From Euglena gracilis (lineage: Eukaryota; Euglenida; Euglenophyceae; Euglenales): a stretch of 64,000 nt of DNA. A model generated the notes under the pieces. It saw only the letters and a program-made list of their open reading frames with translations, did not search any database and was not told the DNA's origin. This document shows, piece after piece, positions 16,780 through 27,100 of this stretch; position 1 is the first letter of the stretch; every line of letters starts with the position of its first letter. The DNA lies in the NCBI GenBank assembly GCA_039621445.1, contig CP154956.1, positions 84,874,474 to 84,938,473 of the forward strand, given 5' to 3'. A program made the translations under genes and the position numbers.

Positions 16780-18741
16780 ATACATACATACATACATACA
16801 TACATACATACATACATACATACATACATACATACATACATACATACATACATACATACATGCATACATACATACATACATACATGCACGCATGCATGCA
16901 TGCATGCATGCATACATACATACATACATACATACATACATACATACATACATACATGCATGCATGCATGCACGCATGCATGCGTGCATGTATGCATAAA
17001 TACATACATACATACATACATACATGCATGCATACATGCATGCATACATGCATGCATACATACATCCATCCATCCATCCATCCATCCATCCATCCATCCA
17101 TCCATCCATCCATGCATCCACGCATGCATGCATACATACATACATACATACATACATACATACATACATACATACATACATACATACATACATACATACA
17201 TACATACATACATACATACATACATACATACAAACATACATGCGCATGCATGCATGCATGCATGCATGCATGCGTGCATGCATGCATGCATGCATACCTA
17301 CATACATATATACATACATACATACATACATACATACATACATACATACATACATACATACATACATACATACATACAGACATACATACAGACATACATA
17401 CAGACATACATACAGACATACATACATACATACATACATACATACATACATACATACATACATACATACATACACACATACATACATACATACATACATA
17501 CATACATACATACATACATACATACATACATACATACATACATACATACATACATACATACATACATACATACGTACGTACAAACATACATACATACAGA
17601 CATACATACACACATACATACATGCATGCATGCATGCATGCATGCATGCATGCATGCATACCTACATACATACATACATACATATATACATCCATCCATC
17701 CATCCATCCATCCATCCATCCATCCATCCATCCATCCATCCATCCATCCATGCATGCATGCATGCATGCATGCATACATACATACATACATACATACATA
17801 CATACATACATACATACATACATACATACATACACACATACATACATACATACATACGTGCATACATCCATCCATCCATCCATCCATCCATACATCCATG
17901 CATGCGTGCATGCATGCATGCATACATACATACATACGTACATACATACATACATACATACATACATACATACATACATACATACATACATACATACATA
18001 CATACATACATGCATGCATGCATGCATGCATGCATGCATCCATCCGTGCATGCATGCATGCATGCATACATACATACATACATACATACATACATACATA
18101 CATACATACATACATACATACATACATACATACATACATACATACGTACATACATGCGTGCATGCATGCATGCATGCATGCATGCATGCATGCATACATA
18201 CCTACATACACACATACATACATACATACATACATACATACATACATACATACATACATACATACATACATACATACATACATACATGCATGCATGCATG
18301 CGTGCATGCATGCCTGCATACATACATACATCCATCCATCCATCCATCCATCCATCCATCCATCCATCCATCCATCCATCCATCCATCCATCCATGCATG
18401 CATGCATGCATGCATGCATACATACATACATACATACATACATACATACATACATACATACATACATACATACATACATACATACATACATACATACATA
18501 CATACATACATACATACATACATACATACATACATACATACATACATACATACATACATACATACATACATACATACATACATACATACATACATACATA
18601 CATACATACATACATACATACATACATACATACATACATACATACATACATACATACATACATACATACATACATACATACATACATACATACATACATA
18701 CATACATACATACATACATACATACATACATACATACACAT
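12301..18741. repeat. Tetranucleotide array, block 5 with 1.9-2.0 kb higher-order period
   Basis: Regular CATA/CATG/CATC array. The landmark CATAAATACA, each time after CATGCACGCATGCATGCGTG, recurs at about 13107, 15076 and 16996, giving a higher-order period of about 1.9-2.0 kb. Another landmark, CATACCTACATACATATATA, recurs near 13373, 17296 and 17658. A run of more than 300 bp of pure CATA closes the block. Confidence 0.96.
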
Positions 18742-18816
18742 GGGGGGCTCCGGACGGACCGGCGCCATCCCGGTGGTGCGGGGAGGCCACCGGGTATGGT
18801 TGTTACCCAAATACAT
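18742..18816. repeat. 75-bp direct repeat, copy 1
   Basis: Identical to 19405-19479. Begins GGGGGGCTCCGGACGGACCG and ends ACCCAAATACAT, and includes the internal stem CCCGGTGG/CCACCGGG. It marks the right edge of the large array. Confidence 0.95.
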
Positions 18817-19404
18817 TACCTAAGGCCCGGCCCCTTGCTTGTGTGGCCACCTTACGGTGTATACCTCGAGGAACGGACCTACGGCTGGAGCAGGCCCCTC
18901 CATTTCCTTCCTGTGCAGCCCCTGGCATGTGTAAGATGCCTTGCTGCATGGGCCCCTGCGTGTCGAGTCCACGGGCAGAGCAGGCCCCTCTCGCGCGCAG
19001 ACGCCTGCGCTGTTCGTGGGACATGAGTCGTCGCCCCTCTCAGCGTGGAAGGGGACCTGGAATGGACAGGGGCAAGGGAGGGGAGGCCCCTCCCCTGTGC
19101 TGTTCCAAGTCTCGGGTGCCTGGGACTAGAGTAACTGCTGTTAGCATGCCAAGGCGATGCTGTGATCTGGCGGTGTGGGGCTCCGCCTGGCCTTGTGGTG
19201 AGTAAGGGCCCGCGCTGGGAGGCACCCTGAAAACCAACTGAACCTGTTTCAGTGCCAGGCGGAGTGACCCAAAGACACAGGGTTGCTGAGCTGAACCTTT
19301 GTTGTGCCCAGGGATTTGCCATCCCTGAGTCAGTGGTGAAGGAGGCACCCACTTGCCGGTTATGTGCCCCCCGACCCTGCCGTCCGGTTACATTAAACAG
19401 GACA
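18817..19404. other. Unique GC-rich segment between 75-bp direct repeats
   Basis: About 588 bp of non-repetitive, GC-rich sequence. Open frames exist on both strands but show no recognisable motif, start context or splice pattern. I see no supportable gene. Confidence 0.6.
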
Positions 19405-19479
19405 GGGGGGCTCCGGACGGACCGGCGCCATCCCGGTGGTGCGGGGAGGCCACCGGGTATGGTTGTTACCCAAATACAT
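19405..19479. repeat. 75-bp direct repeat, copy 2
   Basis: Exact second copy of 18742-18816. Here the terminal ATACAT runs straight into a new CATA array. Confidence 0.95.
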
Positions 19480-19800
19480 ACATACATACATACATACATA
19501 CATACATACATACATACATACATACATACATACATACATACATACAAACATACATACATACATACATACATACATACATACATACATACATACATACATA
19601 CATACATACATACATACATACATACATACATACATACATACATACATACATACATACATACATACATACATACATACATACATACATACATACATACATA
19701 CATACACATATTTGTGTACATGTATATATATGTATATATATGTATATGCATATATATGTATTATATAATGTATATATAATATATACATATATATGTGTAT
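19480..19800. repeat. CATA array followed by TATATG-type AT repeat
   Basis: Pure CATA to about 19705, then alternating TATATG and ATATAC dinucleotide-rich sequence. Confidence 0.93.
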
Positions 19801-19805
19801 ATGTG

Positions 19806-20067
19806 GCAGGCGGGAAGTTATGCCCCCCCCCGCGGGGGCATAACTTCCCACGACCCTGCACTTGCCATTTGCGCACCGAACCCGACTCCTTCTATTAACC
19901 CCATAATAGAGCGACATGGACATGTTGCGCTATTATAGGGTTACTTGAAGGAGTAGGGTTAGGTGCGCAAATGGCCATGTTGCACAACATGACAGCGAAA
20001 CCGCACCTCCCAGTGCAGGGTCGTGGGAAGTTATGGCCCCCCCAGGGGGGCCCCCATAACTTCCTGC
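19806..20067. mobile_element. Foldback element with hairpin-tipped ends
   Basis: The two halves are inverted copies: GCAGG, GGGAAGTTATG, CGACCCTGCA, CATTTGCGCACC and CTATTATAGGG-type blocks on the left reappear in reverse complement on the right. Each end also folds on itself: a GGGAAGTTATG stem with C/G-run loop at about 19812-19849 and a similar one at about 20029-20066. No coding capacity, so a non-autonomous foldback or MITE-like element. Confidence 0.7.
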
Positions 20068-20081
20068 ATGTATATGTATAT

Positions 20082-20159
<78 letters not shown>

Positions 20160-20170
20160 ATATATTTATA
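20068..20170. repeat. TATATG/TATGTA microsatellite
   Basis: Tandem 6-bp GTATAT units immediately after the foldback element. The AT repeat on the other side (19706-19800) suggests the foldback inserted into one microsatellite. Confidence 0.9.
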
Positions 20171-20896
20171 TCTTTCTTTTTATATATATTTATATATATA
20201 TATTCCCCCAACACCCCATCAATAAAATAAAATTTTCTTTTACCCCGACTTCCCTACAAAAAGTATTTTTTTTCCACACACACCACCCCTGAAGAAATAA
20301 ATAAAAGGCTGGCCTCTTGTTTCAATGGAGGGAACGCCCTGATGCGCTTTCAACCGACCAAAATGGTTGGTCATCCTGGGGCCCACCAGGGGATGTGGAG
20401 TCGATTTTAGTATCCTGTGTAGCGCCGATCTTTTGATTCCAAAAAAATCAAAAAAATTTTGGGATCCCACAGGGTGACTGAACGATCCCCCACCCAAAGT
20501 GGTCACCTTGAGCTTACCCTTCCCCCAGAGGTGGGGGATAGGTGCCCCAGATCTTCATGAAAACCTCTGTGCAAACCAAGCCCCCCAACCCCACCCAGTC
20601 CTCTCCCTGCCCCCAGGGCTGAGCAGGAGTACCGGAAACCGTACAGGTGGTGGGTGGAGGGGTGGACCCCCCCCCCACCCACATGGCATATGTTCCCACC
20701 CGTATGTGTTTCATTTCGGCTTTTCGGCTTTTTTTTTGCCATTTTTCTCACATTTGACTGGCAAAACGGCTTTTTCATCAGTTTGCCGACGGCGAAACGG
20801 CTTTTTCGACGTTTTGTCGAAAGGCATTTTTGAAACAAATCGGCTTCTGATGGGTGGGAACACAGGCCTTCCCACACAGCCCTGCCCACCGCGCAG
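20171..20896. other. Region upstream of the first recognised Nup62 exon
   Basis: AT-rich then mixed sequence with poly(C) runs and no recognised exon. The Nup62 start codon should be here or upstream, because the first recognised exon begins at a splice acceptor. No ATG exon of compatible phase could be supported. Confidence 0.4.
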
Positions 20897-21178
20897 GGGG
20901 CGGCGGCGGTGGCGGCGGCGGCGGTGGCGGCGGGCACGCCGGCAGCAGTGCCCACCTCATCATCAGCGCGCCATCTTACAGCACCACACTGTCCTTCGCG
21001 GCGGACGCCGTGACCAGCTCCGCGGCAGCGCCGGGCGGCGGGGGCTCCTCCGCCACGGCCACCTTCTCCTTCGGGGACAACAAGCCCGCCGCGGGCGGGG
21101 GTGCGCCGGCCAGCGGCGGCGCGTTCTCGTTCGGGATTAACACCTCCGGCTCTTTCAACTTCGGTGGCACCCACTCAG
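20897..21178 (+). CDS. NUP62: NUP62 exon: Gly run and FG repeats
   Basis: Starts after GCGCAG and ends before GTGTGTTGG with one base of the next codon. Encodes a run of about 12 glycines, then FSFGDNK, FSFGINT and FNFGG. The joined reading frame passes correctly into the exon at 22431. Confidence 0.85.
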
Positions 21179-24100
21179 GTGTGTTGGACGGGCTATTAGG
21201 TTTCGTTTTGGCGGTTGGCGAAGAGGTCCGCAGTGTTTTTTTTTGTCCGCAAGTTTCATGGTGCTTCTTCCCACTACCGTTGTGAGTGATGTTTTACCTC
21301 CCCTCGTGATAAATGGGGACAGATGTGTGCGTACAGGGAGGATGCATGTGCAGAATGCATAAAGAAATTGTTCGGGAATCTTTCGATAAAGAATAACAGG
21401 GATTCCCTCTGATTCGTGGCACGAATAATCACGAATAATCACGAATCACCACGAATTTCGGATTTTTCGAAAATCACGAATAATCACGAATATCACGAAT
21501 AATCACGGATGAGATTTTTTCCCTAGGAAATTTTTTTCCTTTACAAATGTAGTCATTCAGCATTCGGAACTGTGTTTTATTTGTTCTTTAGAAAATGTCT
21601 TCTTCGGATTCTGATGATGAGGTTGAGGACCACTTCACTGTTGCGCAACAACACTGGCCGCGAGCGACTTTGCTTTCTGCTTTTGTGATGGATCGTTTGT
21701 TTGGACAATGGAACGCTCACATAATGGTGATGCATAGGTACGACGTTGGCAACTTTTGTACCCCCCCTTGTCCAACGACCAGGCTTGTCTGACGACAACC
21801 CCCTCCCCCGGTCAGAGATGTTTTTTTTGTATACATACGATGTTGGTTCGGCCAAAATTGCTGAAAGTTGGCCAAAAACAGTCAAAAATGACCAAAATGG
21901 CCTAAAAATAGCCAAAGGTGGCCCAAAATGGCCGGCGAAGGGCGACAGGGTGAACGGGGTTCCAAAATTCAAAAGACGGAAAACACACTTTTGACGTTTT
22001 GGATGGATGGACGACAATTCAAGGATGCCAGAAATCACTTTTTTTCCCGAAGTCGACCCGTTTTTGACAAAATATGGCCACTTTTTGGTCATTTTTCCCT
22101 ATGGACTTTTCATTGAATGTGTCGGGACGGGATTTTTTTTTTGCTTAAGGACCGCCCTGCTTCCTGCCGGCATCCCAGCAGTCCATCATTTAGCTGAAAA
22201 CCGGGCGGATTTTTTGGAACCACGAATAATCACGAATAATCACGAATAATCACGAATAATCACGAATCAGAAATGGTGGTCCCCACCACGAATGGGAGGG
22301 AAACCCTGAGAATAAGGTATGGGGGCGATCACAGATCTGGCAATATGGCCAAACATTGATGGACGCCTATTCTGGGTCTCGGCTCCATGGATGGCAGGGT
22401 GTTCAGGCTTCCCCCCCTGTGCCCTCTCAGGCAGCCTCAGCCAGGTGGGGCTCGGCTCCAGCGGGCAGGTGACCCAGCTGCTCAGCAACGACGTCACGCT
22501 CTCCTCCCCATCCTCCGCTTCCCTCGGGCTCAACATCCCTAGCACCGGCCCGAGCTCCTTTGGCTTCGGGCCGGGCGCTGCCAGGGCTGTCCCTTTTTTT
22601 GTGCCAACGGACTTCCGCCACGTTTGCCACCGGCCATCCCCCATTGGTTGACTGTTATGAGTAGCTCCTTATTGAAAATTTGGAAAAATACCCCTCTTTC
22701 GGAGGCTTCAAAATATGTCTACTCCACGGTCGGGAAGTTGTTTGTTGGGATTTCCAGATATTATTTAATTTATTTATTATTTGACATTCAGTCATCAAAT
22801 AATCGTTTGCGTATTACATATTTTATGGTTTATTTCCAGATTTCCAGGTTTGTATACATACATTTTTTTTGTTTGTTTCGCAACCTGTTTCACAAATGGG
22901 AAGGGAATGGGTGCTTCCCAACATTTGCCATCCCCCTCCCCCCCGGCAAGTGGCCGCCTCGCCCCAGCACGACGGGCCCCACCCTCACCGCCTCCAGCAG
23001 CGCCCCGGCCTCCACTGGACCGGCCTTCACATTTGGCACCGCCAGCGCCGCCGCCAGCGCCCCGGCCACCGGGGGCGGCTTCACCTTCGGGAGCGCCAGC
23101 GCGGCCGCAAACAGGCCCTCCTCCGAAGCAGTGCGGTGGGCAGGCAAGGATGGCATTGGCCATGCTTCCCCGGCCTGGTCAGCCCCCCCCTGGGCATTTC
23201 AAAACCGCTGAAAGGTTGCCTCTTCATATTTCAACCCCTCTCCAGGCTGCTGTTCCAGACTGGTTGGAAATCTTTTTAGCATCCCGGAGAGTCGCTCCAG
23301 TGCCGGACACCCTGAATTCCCAGAGAAATACATTATTAAAAGGCAAACCTCTTCCAGATCCTTTGCTGTTGTACCCAAAAAAAGGTTGGGAGAGCCAGGC
23401 GGTTGACCTGTTTGGCTGACTCCCCGACAGCACAATTCGCCAAGAGGAAAATAAACTACACAGTTCTGTCGAGCTTTTTAAAAATCTCTTCTGATGTATT
23501 TTTTTCGTCCGGCAAGCAGCAATATCCCCCATCGACGACGTCTCACCCCTTTGGTATTTCTGTGAACATGAATATTTCAGGCTGTTGGCCCCAAAAGTTG
23601 TCTTCCAATTTCACCCACAAGGTTGGGTCTTGACCTTGACTTTGGGGGGGGGGGTCCAAGAAAATTGAGATCCTTGACCCCCCCTCGAGATTGTCAATGA
23701 ATTGAAATTTTTCGAGATTTTGCCCCAAAATGGCAAAAATGGCAAAAATGGCCAAAAGTGACCAAAAGTGGCCAAAAATAGGCAAAATGGCCAAAGGTGG
23801 GAAAAGTGGTGCCGAAAAGTGACAAAGCAGTAAAAAAAAGTTGCCAAGGATCGCCAAGGCAGCAAGAAGGAGCCAGAAGCAACAAACAGTGGCCAAAAAT
23901 GGCCAAAAATGGCCAACAAAGGCCAAAAAATGGCCAAAAATGGCCAATTGTCGCCAAAGTGGCCAAAAATGCCCAAACATGTCCAAAATAGCCAAAAGTG
24001 GCAAAAATGGCCAATAATGACCAAGTTGCCAATAGCAGCCAAAAATGGCCAAAGGTGCTCAACTTGACCCCCCCCCAAATGTTTTCAGGGTTTTATTGCA

Positions 24101-27100
24101 TTTTTGGCCCACTTTGGCACCCTTGTTGAGATTTTTCGAGAAGTTCGAGATTTTTCGAGATGTCCAGGTTTTTCAAGATTCTGCACCTATTATAGCCTTG
24201 CCACCCAAGGCAATTTGAGTTCTTCTAGCGCAATGCCACTATTGGCTGACAAAGGATGACAGAGGGATATTGCACATGTCCTCTGTGCTTCAATCTGATC
24301 CGAGAAAATCGATTGAATTAACTCGCCCTCAAATAGTAATTGTAGGGGTATTACTTTTTTTTGGCCCAAAGTCCCTGCTTGCGGGGGATATTATTTCGGG
24401 GGGGGTTCAAAACTTCGAAAATTTTCGAAAACAGATGGTTCACAAAAATATAAATAAAACCCATTTTTTGATCATTTATTGCCGTGAATCCTGATTTTCA
24501 ACCACACTGTTTCGGGCGGAAATCGGGGTCGGTGGCGGTGGGGGAGGGGGCATATTTTTTCGGGTGAACTCGTACCCTAAGGGGGGATGCTATTTGGGGG
24601 GAGGGTTTACCTGGTTCTTTATCCAGACTCCACCACGACCAGAGAATGGGGTGGCACCTCAAGCAGACAGCATATCCTCCCTTCCTTGAGGAGGCCTGGT
24701 CGTAGCACCGGCGACGGCGTCTGCCCCGGCAACGTTTGGCTTTGGCGCTGCTGCTGGTTTGTGCGATTTGCTTTGTGGCGGACGCATTCTCTGGACGCAT
24801 TCTGCAACCGAACCAGTCCCCCCAGATACCCCATACATGTATGCTGTACCACCCAGGCTTCTTTCTGACTCGGAGGCTGGGGCTGGACCCTCATGGGGCC
24901 TTGTGCCGGGGTTCTGGGTATGGGTTTCTGGCGCGAAGTACCCAAATTTTTTTGGAAATGTCTTCAAATGGCCCTTTTTTTCTTTGAGGGGGTCCCCCTG
25001 TAGGAGTCCTGCGCCCATCTGCCCAGCATCATCCTCCCCCACCCCTGCACACTGCCAAGCACCAGCGATGGTGATTTTTTCCCCGAAGGAAAGCCAAGGT
25101 CTAAGCACAAAAATTGGGATAATTTGGATGATTTCTAATTCACGTGTGATATTGATGGTTTATAAAACGGGTCTTTTTGGGGGGCGGGGGGCTAACAGCC
25201 CTGCCATGCAGCATCACACTGCAGCATTGCATCATCGGCGTCTCATCCCGCCCATCGTGGGGTTCCTGAAAGCTCCGCCAAACGCAGCATATCGGTCCCC
25301 TCCTTTCCCAGGCACCGCGGCTGCGCCCGCCCTCGGCGCCCCCGCCGCCTCCAGCGCCGCCCTGCCCACCTTCGGCGGTGCCCCCACCCCCGCCCCCACC
25401 GCGCTGGCGCCGGCCTTCGGCGCCAGCAGCGCTGCGGCAGCGCCAGCCGCGGCGCTGCCGACGTTCGGCGCCAGCAGCGCCGCGGCCGGCCTCGGCTCCT
25501 CCACCCCGGCCCTGGGACTCGGGGTCAGCGCCTCCGCCCAGAGACTTCTCACTTGCCGACTGGCGGCTGACCCGTTTGGGGCTGGATTCTTGGCGCAGGA
25601 GCTAGGGGCCAACAAATATTTGGTTCATACCCCGTCAGAACTATTGATTTCGTCCTGCCTGACATCCGAAGGGGCGATTCGTCTGTCTGCATTTCCGCAA
25701 CAGAAATCGATGATTTCCATAAAATATCGTGCTGGGCTGTTGTCCGTCCCTCCCGGGGCTGTTGCATCTGGAAGAAGGCTCTGTCTGCGCGCCGGCCCTC
25801 GGCTTCGGAGTCAGCTCCTCGGCGGCCGGACTGGGGTTCGGGACGAGCTCCAGCGCACCGGCCATTGTCGTCCCCGAGGACCCGATGTTCAAGGCGTGTT
25901 CCACCGCCGCTAAATTTTCACATTTTGATTCCTGCAAAAATACTAGGGATGGGGTTAATGTCCGGAGCATCCTTAACTGCCACCACAAGGAAAGAATTAT
26001 TCTCCAAAATTGATTTCCTCAGTTCTGTTCCACAAAAAAACTACACAAAATCATAGACCAGCACGGAAAATGAGATTTCCCAGGTGTGTGAAATTAAGAA
26101 TCCTTCAAAAATCTGAAAATTTTTTGAAGGAATTTATTTTTTATTACACAGATTTAGCAATTTGCCCACTCCCAATTTTTCAAATCCTTTGTTCCCTCTT
26201 GACAGTCATACAGTCTGTCTTCACAGATCACACTTTTGCAAAAAAATCCCTCTCATTTTGTGACAACTGCAATTTTTGCTGTTTGTTGAAGTGGTGTGCC
26301 TGGTCTCCCTTATTTTGGACCCAGAAAAGCCATCAAGAGGGTGTACGCACTCAATCCTGCAAAAGTGTGAGTTCCACACACTGGCTTGGGAGTTGAAATA
26401 CAGGCGCTGCTATTATTTATCACCTCCCTGTCTCCCAGGAGAAAACCACCGCCGAAATCCTGCAGCACTGGAGCGAGGGGCTGGTGAAGGACGTCAAGCT
26501 GTTCGACAAGCTGGGCATCCAGGTCAGTGGGTGGGACGACGCCATCGTGCGGAATGGGGACAAGGTGTGAGATGTTCGTACCGCTGGGTGCCTGCGTGCG
26601 AGAGCGGTGCAATGTGCGCGACGTGCATACCCTCCGAAACAAAAGCATTCTCAACAACAAACCCTCTTACCAGCACGAATCAGCGCGAAGTGCCGGAGAG
26701 ATGGTCAAAAATGCAAGGAGTCATCAAATATCGCTTTTTTTTGAGGGATAAACCATCTAATTGTTGTTGTTTTATCTTGTCTTGTTCTTTTTATCTTGTC
26801 TGACAAAAATTCGAAGTCTCTTCATTATGGCTTGCTCTGCCAATCGGCAATTATGTTTTTTTTTATCATCTTAATTTGTTCTTGTTTCATTGAATCTTTC
26901 TTTGCATTTTTCGTTTGGCCTTTTTGTTTCTGTCTCTTTTTCATCGGAAAAACAGTGTCAGAAGTCACATGTGTTTCCTCAACCTATTCTGTAGCCAAGC
27001 CATGCCACGTGACTTGTCTTCCCAGATTGTGCAACTTCACTTCGACGTTGAGAACTTGGAGAAACAGGCGCAGGTGCTTTGATGCTTTTGTGTTCGTCCA

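Larger units (their letters stand above)
21397..22308. mobile_element. hAT-like element in a NUP62 intron
   Basis: Ends are CAGGGATTCCCTC and GAGGGAAACCCTG, inverted with one mismatch. Flanked by AGAATAA on both sides (21390-21396 and 22309-22315), a 7-bp target duplication. Next to each end are tandem decamers of the type AATCACGAAT. The interior has a short frame beginning at 21595 with an acidic N-terminus (MSSSDSDDEVED) that parallels the start of the element at 33155, followed by non-coding GGCCAAAAAT-like sequence. Too small for a full transposase. Confidence 0.78.

Noticed and set aside
47-19205. Open frames of 300 to over 1200 codons on both strands ([16 protein letters not shown] and WMDG repeats)
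   Set aside because: A 4-bp unit lacking stop words is open in every frame. Frames overlap on both strands, have no start context and change with unit slippage, so they are not genes.
18742-19479. LTR retrotransposon with 75-bp LTRs
   Set aside because: No TG...CA ends, primer-binding site or coding sequence is visible; kept only as a direct repeat.
20503-21174. Minus-strand Gly/Ala/Arg-rich frame
   Set aside because: It is the antisense shadow of the Gly-run FG exon of NUP62.
24759-25913. A 384-codon open frame across the FG exons
   Set aside because: It reads through two introns; only 25312-25528 within it, plus 25778-25893 in another frame, shows FG-repeat coding sequence.
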